64,000 bases of DNA from Bacteroidales bacterium KHT7. Its GTDB lineage: Bacteria > Bacteroidota > Bacteroidia > Bacteroidales > Bacteroidaceae. The notes under the pieces are model-generated. The model did not search any database. It was not told the origin of the DNA and was given only the letters and a program-made list of their open reading frames with translations. Position 1 is the stretch's first letter, and the number at the start of each line of letters is the position of its first letter. Position numbers and translations under genes: made by a program. Shown piece after piece: positions 46,479-56,331 of the stretch. The stretch is from the NCBI GenBank assembly GCA_900102385.1, contig FNBQ01000015.1:34596-98595 (forward strand), in the 5' to 3' direction.

Positions 46479-48635
46479 TTATTTTAAAAAGTCGTCAAAA
46501 TATCTTGTAATGTGTTCGTGCAAGTGAACTCTGTCGAGACCTCGCATATTGTGTTCCTGTCCGGGATATACGAACAGGTCGGGATGTGTTCCGTTGTCGA
46601 TGCACGCTCTGATGAACGAAAGCGTATGCTGAGGCACGCATGTTGGGTCGTTGCCTCCGTAAATAAGTAATAGTCTGCCCTTTAAGTTTGCGGCTTTGTT
46701 AAGCAGGCTAGTATTCTTGTAGCCTTCAGGGTTTGCCTCTGGAGTATCCATGTAACGCTCGCCGTACATCACCTCGTAGTATTTCCAGTCGATAACCGGA
46801 CCGCCGGCAACACCAACCTTGAAAACATCGGGATATGTTGTCATGAGGCTTGTTGTCATGAATCCGCCAAAACTCCATCCGTGAACGCCAAGGCGGTTGG
46901 CATCGACGTACGGAAGAGACTTCAGATAGTCTACCCCCTTCAGCTGGTCTTTCATCTCCTCAACGCCCAGATTGCGGAACGTGCAGTTCTCGAACTCGAG
47001 TCCACGATTCTCGCTGCCTCGGTTATCAACAGAAAAGACGATGTAGCCCTTGCTTGCCATGTACAAATCCCATCCGCGAGCGCCGTAGAAGCGCGAATCA
47101 TCTACAAGATGAGCGTGAGGGCCGCCATAGACATAAACAACTGCCGGATATTTCTTGCTCTCGTCAAAGCCAACAGGCAGAACGATGCGATAGTACAAAT
47201 CGGTAACTCCATCGGCAGCCTTTATCGTGCCGACCTTAATTTCAGGCATTTCGTAATCCTTCATCGGCTCGGCAGCGGTAAAAATGTTACGCTGTTTGCC
47301 TGTAGCTGTATTGATGATATCAGCCTTAAAAGGCACTTTTGCCGAGTTATACTTGTCTGTGATGAACTTTCCGCTCTCCGACAAAGCCACGGTGTGGATT
47401 CCTTCGGTATTGCCGAGCGGACGCTTCTTCAAAGTGTTCACGTTTAGGGCGAAAGCATTCTGCTTTAACGGACTGATTTCGTTGCTGACATAAAAAACTT
47501 CCTTTGTCGCGTTGTTGAATCCGCAGATTTCCTTAACCTCGAACTTGCCTGATGTTAGTTGCTTAACAAACTTTCCATCAACATTATACAGATAAAGATG
47601 ATTGTATCCGTCTTTTCTTGTCTGATAGATGAACTGACCGCTGTTCCATGGCAGGAACACAATTGGATTACATGGCTCTACGTACTTTTCGTGCTTCTCG
47701 TCGAAAAGAACGGCTTCCTTGTCGCCCGTTGATGCGTTGTATCGAACCAACTGAGCGTGATTCTGGTCGCGGTTAAGTTCGATAACAAAGACGCTCTTCT
47801 CGTCGGGACTCCAACTGATGTTTGTAAAATATCTGTCAATGCCGTTGCCCGTCTTCAGATAAACGGTCTTGTCGGTTGCCGGATTGAAAACTCCAACGCT
47901 TACAACATGACTCTTGCAGCCCGCCATCGGATATTTGTCGGGAACGAGAGTTGCGATGCGTGTGCTTATATCAACCTGCGGATAATCTGGAACCATGCTC
48001 TGGTCCATGCGATAGAATGCCATCAGGCTGCCTTTCGGACTCCAGAATGTACCTTTTTCGATGCCGAACTCATTGCGGTGAACGCTCTGTCCGTAAACCA
48101 AGTCGTGCGAGCCATCGGTTGTTACCTGATGAGAATTTCCGCCGTTGTCTACAACAAAGATATTGTCGCTGCTAACGTACGAGAAACAGCCCGATTCCTT
48201 GCAGAATTCGAAGGCTGATGCGCCTGCCGGCAGAATCATCTCTTTAACAACAGTTTCCTTAGTCCAATCGACCAAGGCGTAGAACTTTCCGTTAGTAACC
48301 AGCACCTGAGTCTTCTTTCCGTAAGGGAAAGCAGCGTAGAGCAAGTTACGGATTTTTCCGGTCTTGTTCTTCTCAAGAATGCTGTTTATCTTGTCTATTC
48401 CGAAGAGGGTAGAGTGCGCACCGGTCTTCTTGTCAACCTTGCTGCACGCATCAACCGTCAGTTCAACACATTCGTCGCCCCACCAAGCGGTGTAGACGTA
48501 TTCAGGCCGGAGATTTCTGAAATTTGTTCCGCCGGGAATAACGTCGTTAAGAGTTATCGCCTTTTTTGTTTGAGCCATGCCATTCATCGAAGCCATGAGA
48601 CAGAATAGAATTATCGCTACTTTTTTCATCATCAC
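46479..48635 (-). CDS. Dipeptidyl peptidase IV-type S9 serine peptidase
   Basis: 718 residues. Signal peptide (1-21, ending MAQ), N-terminal eight-bladed propeller (about 30-460) and alpha/beta-hydrolase C-domain. Catalytic Ser is in GWSFGGFM, Asp in YGGNDPT and His in EHNMRGL; the propeller Glu motif near [14 protein letters not shown] matches the S9B loop. It removes Xaa-Pro or similar dipeptides in the periplasm and helps use proline-rich peptides. It lies 10 nt after the THUMP methyltransferase gene. Confidence 0.93.
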   Translation of the reverse strand: MMMKKVAIILFCLMASMNGMAQTKKAITLNDVIPGGTNFRNLRPEYVYTAWWGDECVELTVDACSKVDKKTGAHSTLFGIDKINSILEKNKTGKIRNLLYAAFPYGKKTQVLVTNGKFYALVDWTKETVVKEMILPAGASAFEFCKESGCFSYVSSDNIFVVDNGGNSHQVTTDGSHDLVYGQSVHRNEFGIEKGTFWSPKGSLMAFYRMDQSMVPDYPQVDISTRIATLVPDKYPMAGCKSHVVSVGVFNPATDKTVYLKTGNGIDRYFTNISWSPDEKSVFVIELNRDQNHAQLVRYNASTGDKEAVLFDEKHEKYVEPCNPIVFLPWNSGQFIYQTRKDGYNHLYLYNVDGKFVKQLTSGKFEVKEICGFNNATKEVFYVSNEISPLKQNAFALNVNTLKKRPLGNTEGIHTVALSESGKFITDKYNSAKVPFKADIINTATGKQRNIFTAAEPMKDYEMPEIKVGTIKAADGVTDLYYRIVLPVGFDESKKYPAVVYVYGGPHAHLVDDSRFYGARGWDLYMASKGYIVFSVDNRGSENRGLEFENCTFRNLGVEEMKDQLKGVDYLKSLPYVDANRLGVHGWSFGGFMTTSLMTTYPDVFKVGVAGGPVIDWKYYEVMYGERYMDTPEANPEGYKNTSLLNKAANLKGRLLLIYGGNDPTCVPQHTLSFIRACIDNGTHPDLFVYPGQEHNMRGLDRVHLHEHITRYFDDFLK

Positions 48636-48644
48636 AACACTAAC

Positions 48645-50144
48645 TTAATCCTCATCTTCTCTGCCACGACCGAATGACTTTCTGTCGCCTCTCTTGAAAT
48701 CTTTCTTAAAATCCTTCTTGAAACCGCCGCCGCGCTTAAAGTCAGACTTTCCCTTGCGGTCGAATCCGCCCTTTCTGTCTTTGTTTCTCGAGAACTTGCG
48801 GTCGCCGCCTTCCTCGCTGTTGTATCTTAGTTTGCGCGGACGGAAGTTGTCCTTGTCCCTGCCGCGCAGATGATGTCCGTGAACTCCTTCAGTCTCTTCC
48901 TGATTATCATCGTCTCGACGGTTGAAATCGCGCTTTGCGCGGAACTTGCGCTCGCGGTTGCGACGACGCTCCTCGTCAGTCTTGATGTCGCCGCCTTCGC
49001 CACGGAAGTCGCTCATCTTGCCGTCGAACATCTGATATTTTCTGAACTCGCACTCCAACGCGCCGTTAAAGAGCGGAATGCGTGTTGAGGCTTTCAGTCC
49101 GATTTCATCAAAGCACTCCTTGCGATAGCTCAAAATCCAAGCGTCGTTGCCCTTGAACTCGTGTTTCAGACGCTCACCGATAGTCTTGTACAAACCAAGC
49201 AAGTCTGGCGAAGAAATTCGCTCCCCGTAAGGAGGATTAGTAACCATCAGAGCCTTTTCTCTTGGTTCCTCAAAGTCGGCTATATCCTGCTGCATAATTG
49301 TAACGTACTTGCTAAGGCCGGCAGCCTTAACGTTTCGGGTTGCAATCTCAACAGCCTGATTCTTAATATCATAGCCATAAACATGATGGTTGAATTCTCT
49401 TTCCTGAGAATCGTCGTTATAAATGCTCTCGAAGAGTTCCTTGTCGAAATCAGGCCACTTCTCGAACGCAAATCCCTTGCGGAACACGCCCGGAGCAATA
49501 TTCAGAGCGATGAGCGCAGCCTCGATAGGGAGAGTTCCGCTACCGCACATAGGGTCTATAAAATCGGTTGATCCGTCCCAGCCTGCCATCATCAACATTC
49601 CGGCAGCAAGAACCTCGTTAAGAGGAGCCTCTACAGCCTCCTGACGGTAGCCGCGGCGATGCAGACTTTCGCCCGATGAGTCGAGCGAGAGAGTACACTT
49701 GTCCTCGGCAATATGTATGTTAAGTTGAATATCCGGATTGCTCAGGCGGACGTTTGGTCTGTCGCCCGTCTTCTCGCGGAAATAATCGGCAATGGCATCC
49801 TTAACCTTGTATGCAACAAACTTTGAGTGGCGGAATTCCTCAGAAAAGACAACGGCGTCGATGGCGAATGTTGTCTTGTTGTTCAGAAAATCGCTCCACT
49901 CAATTGATTTAACAGCATCGTAAACATCCTCGGCACTCTTTGCCTTGAAATGCTTTATAGGCTTGAGTATTCTGATTGCCGTACGCAAAGCAAAGTTGGC
50001 ACGGTACATAAGTTCCTTGTTACCTTTGAAAGCCACCATTCTGCGGCCTATCTCAATTTCGTTGGCACCAAGTTGAGTCAACTCCTTAGCCAATACTTCT
50101 TCCAGACCTTCAAATGTCTTGGCAATCATTTCAAATTCTTCCAT
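48645..50144 (-). CDS. THUMP-domain rRNA N2-guanine methyltransferase (RlmL-like)
   Basis: 499 residues. A THUMP RNA-binding domain (about 55-165) precedes a class I methyltransferase with DPMCGSGTLPIEAAL and the NPPYGERI motif near 305. It resembles the N-terminal half of E. coli RlmL (m2G2445) without the RlmK half. A highly basic tail of about 100 residues carries RG and KD repeats (RGGGFKKDFKKDFKRGDR) and acidic residues at the end. It is 27 nt after the serine acetyltransferase. Confidence 0.88.
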   Translation of the reverse strand: MEEFEMIAKTFEGLEEVLAKELTQLGANEIEIGRRMVAFKGNKELMYRANFALRTAIRILKPIKHFKAKSAEDVYDAVKSIEWSDFLNNKTTFAIDAVVFSEEFRHSKFVAYKVKDAIADYFREKTGDRPNVRLSNPDIQLNIHIAEDKCTLSLDSSGESLHRRGYRQEAVEAPLNEVLAAGMLMMAGWDGSTDFIDPMCGSGTLPIEAALIALNIAPGVFRKGFAFEKWPDFDKELFESIYNDDSQEREFNHHVYGYDIKNQAVEIATRNVKAAGLSKYVTIMQQDIADFEEPREKALMVTNPPYGERISSPDLLGLYKTIGERLKHEFKGNDAWILSYRKECFDEIGLKASTRIPLFNGALECEFRKYQMFDGKMSDFRGEGGDIKTDEERRRNRERKFRAKRDFNRRDDDNQEETEGVHGHHLRGRDKDNFRPRKLRYNSEEGGDRKFSRNKDRKGGFDRKGKSDFKRGGGFKKDFKKDFKRGDRKSFGRGREDED

Positions 50145-50171
50145 TTTCTATTTTGCTTTTACGTATTTTCG

Positions 50172-51053
50172 TTATTTGATTTTATTTGCTCTCTTTGCTT
50201 CGGGCTCAACATCCTGCGTAACCCACACGTTTGCCCCAATCACCGCGCCTCGTCCTATGGTTATTCGTCCAAGGATTGATGCGTTTGAATACACAACCAC
50301 ATCGTCTTCGAGAATTGGGTGGCGCGGAATGCCCTTTATAGGATTTCCGTCCTTGTCGAGCGGGAAGCTCTTCGCGCCGAGCGTTACGCCCTGATAAAGC
50401 TTCACGTTGTTTCCGATGATGCAGGTTGCGCCGATTACCACGCCCGTTCCGTGGTCGATGGTGAAGTACTCGCCAATGGTTGCTCCCGGATGAATGTCGA
50501 TTCCGGTTTCAGAATGAGCCATTTCGCTGATGATTCGCGGAATGAGCGGAACTCCCAGCAAAAACAGTTCGTGCGCCAGACGATAGTTTACCAACGCCTT
50601 TATTACCGGATAGCAACTGATAATCTCGCCGTAGTCCTCGGCTGCGGGGTCGCCGTTGTATGCCGCAATCACATCGGTTGCAAGCACTCGTCTTATCTCC
50701 GGAAGTCGCGCAATCAGTTCAGAAGCAATCTCCTTTGCCTTCACGCGGTTGTACTGAACGCACGTCTTGCAGTTGAAGCTCAGTCCTGCCTCGACCTGCT
50801 CAACCAGAAGGTCGAACATTCGCTCAACCTTTACGCCGAGCGAGTACTGAACCGTGCGGCTGTTAACCGAGTTCTCGCCATAATATCCGGGGAAGATGAT
50901 GGCTCTTGCAAGCTCAATAATCTCGTTCAGAATTTTTCCCGACGGCAGGGGAGTGCCGTCCTCGTGCTGATGGAACAAGTCTTTGAGCGAGTTCATGTCG
51001 CTCAGTTGTTCCACGCTTTTTACGAGTATCTCAATATATTTACTGTCGTCCAT
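50172..51053 (-). CDS. cysE: Serine O-acetyltransferase
   Basis: 293 residues. An alpha-helical N-domain (about 1-165) precedes left-handed beta-helix hexapeptide repeats (GIDIHPGATIGEYFTIDHGTG, quoted in part; VIGATCIIGNNV; VVYSNASILGRITI) with the active-site His of DHGTG. It makes O-acetylserine for cysteine synthesis. Its C-terminal Lys-rich end could bind cysteine synthase. It lies 2 nt after the U32 gene. Confidence 0.93.
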   Translation of the reverse strand: MDDSKYIEILVKSVEQLSDMNSLKDLFHQHEDGTPLPSGKILNEIIELARAIIFPGYYGENSVNSRTVQYSLGVKVERMFDLLVEQVEAGLSFNCKTCVQYNRVKAKEIASELIARLPEIRRVLATDVIAAYNGDPAAEDYGEIISCYPVIKALVNYRLAHELFLLGVPLIPRIISEMAHSETGIDIHPGATIGEYFTIDHGTGVVIGATCIIGNNVKLYQGVTLGAKSFPLDKDGNPIKGIPRHPILEDDVVVYSNASILGRITIGRGAVIGANVWVTQDVEPEAKRANKIK

Positions 51054-51054
51054 C

Positions 51055-52317
51055 TTAGTTTTTGTTTATGTTAAGACTTTCGGCACTTACAATCTTGTAT
51101 AGTTTGTCGCTTGGGCGAATCTTGTCTGGTACGACGAACGAAACGTGCTGTCCCTTCGTTGCCTTGTCAACAGTCTTCAGGTCAACTCGCAACTCGTCGG
51201 CATTCAGATACATGGCTCCGGTTGTTGGACCAGTTATCAGGAGTTTGTCGCCCTTGTTGAGTTCGCCAGCCTCGACCTTGAATTCAGCCACTCCAATCTT
51301 GCTGAAATATCTGATTCCCTTGGCAATATATACTTTTCTCTCGGTAGCCTCAGAGCCGTAGTGTCTGCTCCATTCGCCGAGTTTCTGGCCAAGATAGTAT
51401 CCGTTCCAGAATCCGCGGTTGAAGACGGTTACGAGGCGAGCATCCCACGCGTCTTTCTTCTCTTCGGTAAAAGTTCCATCGATAACGCTGTTGATAGCTT
51501 CGTTGTAGCAACTGACAACGGTGTGGACATATTCCGGACCTCTGGCGCGGCCTTCAATCTTCAAAACTCTGACGCCAGCCTCCATCAGTTCGTCCATAAA
51601 GCGGATTGTCTTCAAGTCTTTAGGGCTCATTATGTACTTGTTGTCAACCTCGAGTTCAATATCGCTCTCTCTGTCTTTTACGATATATCCTCGACGGCAA
51701 ACCTGCATGCACGCGCCTCGGTTTGCGCTGCGGTTCATGTTGTGCAGACTGAGATAGCACTTGCCCGAGATTGCCATGCACAACGCTCCGTGGCAGAACA
51801 TCTCGATGCGAATAAGCTCGCCCTTCGGTCCGCAGATATTCTGTTCGATAATCTGATCGTAAATTTCGCGAACCTGCTTCAGGTTGAGTTCGCGCGCAAG
51901 AACAACTACATCGGCAAACTGAGCATAGAACTTAAGTGCCTCGATGTTCGAGATGTTCAACTGGGTAGAAAGATGAACCTCCTGACCAACTTTGTTGCAA
52001 TAAGCCATCACTGCTACATCCGATGCGATTACAGCCGAAATTTTGGCCTCCTTTGCAGCATCAATAATCTGACGCATGAGCACAAGATCCTCACCGTAGA
52101 TAATAGTATTAACAGTCAAATAACTCTTCAATCCATTATCCTCACAAATCTGAGCCATCTCTTTCAAGTCGTTAATCGTGAAAGTGCTGGCAGAATGCGA
52201 TCTCATGTTCAGGTTTTCTATACCAAAATAAATAGAATCTGCTCCTGCTTTTATTGCCGCTGCTAATGACTCCCTTGAGCCAACCGGCGCCATAATTTCA
52301 AAGTCCTTACGAATCAT
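51055..52317 (-). CDS. Peptidase U32-family protein, TrhP/RlhA-like tRNA or rRNA hydroxylase
   Basis: 420 residues. The U32 signature is EMFCHGALCMAISGKCYLS, and the MQVCRRGY Cys suggests an iron-sulfur site together with those Cys residues. A TIM-barrel N-part (PVGSRESLAAAIKAGAD) and a C-terminal beta domain (about 335-415) are visible. TrhP (YegQ) family members hydroxylate tRNA U34 using prephenate; RlhA modifies 23S C2501. The exact substrate is not decided. It leads a long minus-strand operon. Confidence 0.85.
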   Translation of the reverse strand: MIRKDFEIMAPVGSRESLAAAIKAGADSIYFGIENLNMRSHSASTFTINDLKEMAQICEDNGLKSYLTVNTIIYGEDLVLMRQIIDAAKEAKISAVIASDVAVMAYCNKVGQEVHLSTQLNISNIEALKFYAQFADVVVLARELNLKQVREIYDQIIEQNICGPKGELIRIEMFCHGALCMAISGKCYLSLHNMNRSANRGACMQVCRRGYIVKDRESDIELEVDNKYIMSPKDLKTIRFMDELMEAGVRVLKIEGRARGPEYVHTVVSCYNEAINSVIDGTFTEEKKDAWDARLVTVFNRGFWNGYYLGQKLGEWSRHYGSEATERKVYIAKGIRYFSKIGVAEFKVEAGELNKGDKLLITGPTTGAMYLNADELRVDLKTVDKATKGQHVSFVVPDKIRPSDKLYKIVSAESLNINKN

Positions 52318-52336
52318 ACATGTACAAATAACGTTG

Positions 52337-52344
52337 CAAATTTA
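52337..52344 (-). promoter_or_regulatory. -7 element for the U32-led operon
   Basis: TAAATTTG on the minus strand, 19 nt before the start at 52317, with no clear -33 TTG. Divergent from the lytic transglycosylase promoter. Confidence 0.45.
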
Positions 52345-52397
52345 ATCAAATTCTTTGATAATCGACATATTATAATGTACAAATCAACTTTCTACGC

Positions 52398-52428
52398 TTG
52401 CATAATTTGAATAAAAGGCGTATTTTTG
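52398..52428 (+). promoter_or_regulatory. Promoter for the lytic transglycosylase gene
   Basis: TTG (52398-52400), a 20-nt spacer and TATTTTTG (52421-52428): a near-ideal Bacteroidetes promoter; leader of about 18 nt to the ATG at 52451. Confidence 0.7.
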
Positions 52429-52450
52429 CGCCACTAAAACCTATTTGTTC

Positions 52451-53704
52451 ATGACTATAAGACAATCAAGACATACATTTGCAACTTTGCTTTTACTGAG
52501 CACGATGGTATGCCACGCCGGAATTCCGTGGAATCCGTTCAAGAAAAAGGCAAAGAAAGACTCTATAAAATCCGAAATCATTACATCGCAGAAATGCAAC
52601 AACGAGTTTCTCGACTCGGCTGCCGTAATTGGCATTGTTGACAATGCCATTGCCATGAAAGTAAGCCCTTGGCAGAATGATTTCAGAATACCCCCATTAG
52701 ACACTCTTGAGTTTTGCGGCGAGAAGATAAGCATGAACAGATACGACCTGCGCGAACGTCTTGACCGTGAGTTGCTTGCATTCCAGTACGGACACACAAA
52801 CACGATGCTCACCATAAAACGCGCCAACCGCCTGTTTCCGATAATCGAGCCTATCCTTGCCGAAAACAACATTCCCGACGATTTCAAGTATCTGATGTGC
52901 ATAGAAAGCAGTTGCAACATCTTTGCACGCTCAACCGTAGGCGCATGCGGCTTGTGGCAGATTATGGAAGCCACAGCCAAGGAGCACGGACTTACAGTAA
53001 ATGAGATGGTTGACGAAAGATACGACATTGAAAAATCGACCAAGGCGGCATGCGATTATTTTCACAAGGCCTACGACAAATATCACGACTGGCTAACGGT
53101 GGCGGCAAGTTACAACGCCGGAATGGCTCGCATCACGCAACAACTTGAACGCCAGCAATGTAAAACGGCACTCGACCTTCACATAAACGAAGAGACTTCG
53201 AGATACATGTTCCGCATTCTCGTAATGAAGAAATTCTTCGAGAATCCAAAAGAATTCGGCTTCAAAATCAGAAATATAGACCTTTATCCGCCAATGGAAT
53301 ATACAGAGGAGTATGTTTCGGAGATGGACAACTGGGCTGATTTTGCCTTGGGACAGGGAATCAACTATTCCGACCTTCGTCAAGCAAACCCTTGGATAAG
53401 AAATATTTATCTGAAGCAGGAGAAAAAGTCATCGTCATCAGCAAAGAAAAACCGACATCACAAACAGTCGCGCAGCAAGAAAAGTCGCAGCCGCAACCGA
53501 AAGAGCCGCCACAGCAAGAAACTCGACGATGTGAGCAATGTCTCATCATCAACTAGCGAGTCGGTCTCAACAATAACAGCCGAGGTTGACACAACAAGCA
53601 ATCCATCGGCAAAAAAATACAAGGTGCTGATACCAACAAGAGAGTCAATCTACTACAATCCGCAGAAGACAAAGGCTCACAACAAAAATTGGATAACAGA
53701 ATAA
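52451..53704 (+). CDS. mltD: Membrane-bound lytic murein transglycosylase, MltD-like
   Basis: 417 residues from the ATG at 52451 (MTIRQSRHTFATLL; an upstream TTG is not used). Signal peptide to about residue 20. The SLT lysozyme-like domain spans about 130-270: the catalytic Glu is in CIESSCN and GACGLWQIM, SYNAGMARI confirm family 1D. No LysM repeats follow; the end is a Ser/Lys/Arg-rich linker of about 100 residues. It cleaves peptidoglycan glycan strands to anhydro ends. Confidence 0.92.
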   Translation: MTIRQSRHTFATLLLLSTMVCHAGIPWNPFKKKAKKDSIKSEIITSQKCNNEFLDSAAVIGIVDNAIAMKVSPWQNDFRIPPLDTLEFCGEKISMNRYDLRERLDRELLAFQYGHTNTMLTIKRANRLFPIIEPILAENNIPDDFKYLMCIESSCNIFARSTVGACGLWQIMEATAKEHGLTVNEMVDERYDIEKSTKAACDYFHKAYDKYHDWLTVAASYNAGMARITQQLERQQCKTALDLHINEETSRYMFRILVMKKFFENPKEFGFKIRNIDLYPPMEYTEEYVSEMDNWADFALGQGINYSDLRQANPWIRNIYLKQEKKSSSSAKKNRHHKQSRSKKSRSRNRKSRHSKKLDDVSNVSSSTSESVSTITAEVDTTSNPSAKKYKVLIPTRESIYYNPQKTKAHNKNWITE

Positions 53705-53707
53705 AAA

Positions 53708-54694
53708 ATGAAAATAGGCAATATTGATTTGGGAGAACAGCCCGTTGTTCTTGCACCGATGGAAGATGTAACCGACATCGCTTTCCGCCTGAAATGCAAG
53801 AAATTCGGAGCATCGATGGTATATACCGAGTTTGTATCGAGCGAGGCACTAATACGCTCGGTAAACTCAACCATGCGCAAACTCACCATAAGCGACGAGG
53901 AACGCCCCGTCGCAATTCAGATTTACGGCAGGGAGAAAGATGCCATCGTAGAGGCTGCTAAAATCGTAGAGCAGGCAAAGCCCGATGTCATCGACATCAA
54001 CTTTGGATGCCCAGTAAAGAAGGTTGCAGGAAAGGGCGCAGGAGCCGGTATGCTACAGCACCCCGACAAGATGCTCGAGATAACCAAGGCGGTTGTAGAT
54101 GCCGTGAATCTGCCCGTGACCGTAAAAACCCGACTTGGCTGGGACAGCGAACACAAAATTATTGTAAATCTTGCCGAGCAGCTTCAGGACTGCGGAATTA
54201 AGGCACTCACAATACACGGACGCACGCGCGCCCAGATGTACACCGGCGAGGCCGACTGGACTCTGATTGGCGAGGTTAAGAATAATCCGCGAATGAATAT
54301 TCCGATTATCGGAAACGGCGACGTAACCACTCCCGAGAGAGCAAAGGAATGTTTCGACAAATATGGCGTCGATGCCGTGATGATTGGTCGCGCCACCTTC
54401 GGCAATCCTTGGATATTCAAAGAAATCCGCCATTTTCTCGACACTGGCGAACATCTCGAGCCACTCTCATTCAGTTGGAAATTGAATGTTCTGCGCGAAG
54501 AGGTTCTCGACAGTGTAAACCGCCTCGACGAGATTCGTGGAATACTTCACATCCGTCGTCATCTTGCGGCCTCTCCGCTATTCAAAGGCATTCCCGATTT
54601 TCGCCAGACACGCATCGCCATGCTTCGCGCCGCAACCGTAAAGGAATTGTTTGACATTTTCGATGTGATAGAAAAACAACTCGGCGATAATTAA
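53708..54694 (+). CDS. dusB: tRNA-dihydrouridine synthase
   Basis: 328 residues. TIM barrel with the FMN entry APMEDVTDIAFR, active Cys in NFGCPVKKV, KTRLGWD and HGRTRAQMYTGEADW. It reduces uridines in tRNA loops to dihydrouridine. It follows the lytic transglycosylase by 3 nt and is probably co-transcribed, then closed by the terminator at 54748-54810. Confidence 0.95.
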   Translation: MKIGNIDLGEQPVVLAPMEDVTDIAFRLKCKKFGASMVYTEFVSSEALIRSVNSTMRKLTISDEERPVAIQIYGREKDAIVEAAKIVEQAKPDVIDINFGCPVKKVAGKGAGAGMLQHPDKMLEITKAVVDAVNLPVTVKTRLGWDSEHKIIVNLAEQLQDCGIKALTIHGRTRAQMYTGEADWTLIGEVKNNPRMNIPIIGNGDVTTPERAKECFDKYGVDAVMIGRATFGNPWIFKEIRHFLDTGEHLEPLSFSWKLNVLREEVLDSVNRLDEIRGILHIRRHLAASPLFKGIPDFRQTRIAMLRAATVKELFDIFDVIEKQLGDN

Positions 54695-54747
54695 AGATAG
54701 CCAAATATCAGATTTAAAGCTTATAACTATCAATAAAAACAAAAAGA

Positions 54748-54810
54748 AAAAAATCTTCAAAAAAAGGAACTTGGTAAAGAAAAATTTTCCAACTTTTTTG
54801 AAGATTTTTT
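54748..54810 (+). terminator. Terminator after dusB
   Basis: A 17-bp perfect inverted repeat (54748-54764 with 54794-54810, core TCTTC/GAAGA) flanked by A and T runs; ends in TTTTTT, so it can act on the plus strand and possibly on the minus. Confidence 0.8.
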
Positions 54811-54820
54811 CGTAAAAATA

Positions 54821-54917
54821 TTGCAAATATCAAAAAAATACGTAAATTTGCATCGTGTTTTTCATAGTATTAGATTTAAGGTTAACAAGGTTGGGTGCAG
54901 GCGTGCACCCTTTTTTT
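54821..54917 (+). ncRNA. Putative small RNA B with promoter and terminator
   Basis: TTG (54821-54823), a 19-nt spacer and TAAATTTG (54843-54850) form an excellent promoter. The transcript from about 54857 begins GTTTTTCATAGTATTAGATT, then TAAGGTTAACAAGGTTGGG. It ends in a hairpin: GGGTGCA (54893-54899) with TGCACCC (54904-54910), then seven T residues (54911-54917), so it is about 60 nt. The body is complementary to the typical Bacteroidetes leader AACCTTAAATCTAATACTATGAAAAA and shares TTAAGGTT and ATTAGATTT with unit A. It can also pair with the lipase leader at 59211-59237. It sits between dusB and the convergent metK. Confidence 0.6.
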
Positions 54918-54934
54918 ATGCCCTAATTTCTGAT

Positions 54935-54972
54935 AAAAAATAAGTCGCTCGCCCAACTAAGAGCGAACGACT
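54935..54972 (-). terminator. Terminator of metK
   Basis: On the minus strand AGTCGTTCGC (54972-54963) pairs with GCGAGCGACT (54952-54943), 10 bp with one G-U pair, followed by TTTTTT (54940-54935). Confidence 0.75.
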
Positions 54973-54996
54973 GTATTACTGATTATTAGCTATAGC

Positions 54997-56253
54997 TTAC
55001 AGGCCAAAAGCCTGTTTTATTTTTTCAACATAATCAAGTTTTTCCCATGTAAAGAGTTCAACCTCCATCTCCTTTGTTGGAAGATATCTTGAGGTGAACA
55101 CCTTTTTCACAACCTCTGGCTGACGTCCCATATGACCATATGCAGCAGTCTCTGTGTAGATAGGATTTCTCAGCTTCAGACGTTCCTCGATAGCCTTTGG
55201 ACGCATATCGAACAGTTCGTCAATCTTCTTTGCAATCTCGCCGTCGGTCATGTTAACATTGCTGCGACCATAAGTGTTTACATATATGTTAATTGGCTTT
55301 GCAACACCGATGGCATAACTAACCTGAACAAGCATCTCGTCGGCAACTCCGGCAGCAACCATGTTCTTTGCGATATGACGTGCTGCATAGGCTGCGCTGC
55401 GGTCAACCTTCGAAGGGTCTTTTCCTGAGAATGCTCCACCACCGTGAGCACCCTTTCCTCCGTAGGTATCGACAATAATCTTACGGCCAGTAAGACCTGT
55501 ATCTCCGTGAGGACCGCCGATAACGAACTTTCCGGTTGGATTTACGTGATACTTGATGTCGCCATAGAACAACGACTGTACCTTCTTGTTCTTAATCTTC
55601 TGAATTACGCGAGGCATAAGAACACCGATAACATCCTCCTTAATCTTGGCAAGCATTGCCTCGTCGTTGTCGAACTCATCGTGCTGAGTTGATACAACAA
55701 CTGTGTCGATGCGCTTTGGCTCGCCGTTATCATCATATTCAATAGTTACCTGACTCTTCGCATCTGGGCGGAGATAAGTCATAATCTTACCTTCCTTGCG
55801 GATGTCGGCAAGAACACGAAGAATAAGATGTGCAAGGTCGAGAGCCAGAGGCATGTAGTTCTCTGTTTCGGTTGTGGCATAACCAAACATCATTCCTTGG
55901 TCGCCGGCGCCCTGCTCCATAGGCTCTTCGCGCTCCACACCACGGTTAATATCGGCACTCTGCTCGTGAATAGCAGAAAGTACACCACAAGAATCGGCCT
56001 CGAACATATACTCACCCTTTGTATAGCCGATGTTGGTAATGGTGCGGCGAACCACATCCTGCAAATCGACATACGCATCACTTTTCACCTCGCCGGCAAG
56101 AACCACCTGACCAGTAGTTACAAGTGTCTCACATGCAACTTTTGATGTTGGGTCGAACGCCAATAGCTCATCAAGAACTGCATCTGAAATCTGGTCAGCC
56201 ACCTTGTCTGGGTGACCTTCAGAAACCGACTCGGAAGTAAATAAATATCCCAT
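54997..56253 (-). CDS. metK: S-adenosylmethionine synthetase
   Basis: 418 residues. N-terminal [18 protein letters not shown], central [12 protein letters not shown] and [21 protein letters not shown] are the three ATP and methionine motifs. It makes SAM from methionine and ATP. A SAM-II-like riboswitch lies in its 145-nt leader, so the enzyme is expected to be shut off by its product. SAM is the cofactor or substrate of queA, miaB and the THUMP methyltransferase encoded here. Confidence 0.97.
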   Translation of the reverse strand: MGYLFTSESVSEGHPDKVADQISDAVLDELLAFDPTSKVACETLVTTGQVVLAGEVKSDAYVDLQDVVRRTITNIGYTKGEYMFEADSCGVLSAIHEQSADINRGVEREEPMEQGAGDQGMMFGYATTETENYMPLALDLAHLILRVLADIRKEGKIMTYLRPDAKSQVTIEYDDNGEPKRIDTVVVSTQHDEFDNDEAMLAKIKEDVIGVLMPRVIQKIKNKKVQSLFYGDIKYHVNPTGKFVIGGPHGDTGLTGRKIIVDTYGGKGAHGGGAFSGKDPSKVDRSAAYAARHIAKNMVAAGVADEMLVQVSYAIGVAKPINIYVNTYGRSNVNMTDGEIAKKIDELFDMRPKAIEERLKLRNPIYTETAAYGHMGRQPEVVKKVFTSRYLPTKEMEVELFTWEKLDYVEKIKQAFGL

Positions 56254-56331
56254 TACAATAAAATTTAAAATCGTTAAATAATTATTACATGGGGAGAGAA
56301 ATTGGGGAGAAATGCAACATAGCAGATAAAT

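Noticed and set aside
54578..54826. 82-residue minus-strand open frame at the dusB end
   Set aside because: It overlaps the coding end of dusB and the terminator and is composed mostly of Phe and Lys from A/T runs.
54853..54926. Short frame reading through small RNA B from GTG
   Set aside because: The frame is not kept in unit A, and it crosses the terminator hairpin, so a peptide is unlikely.
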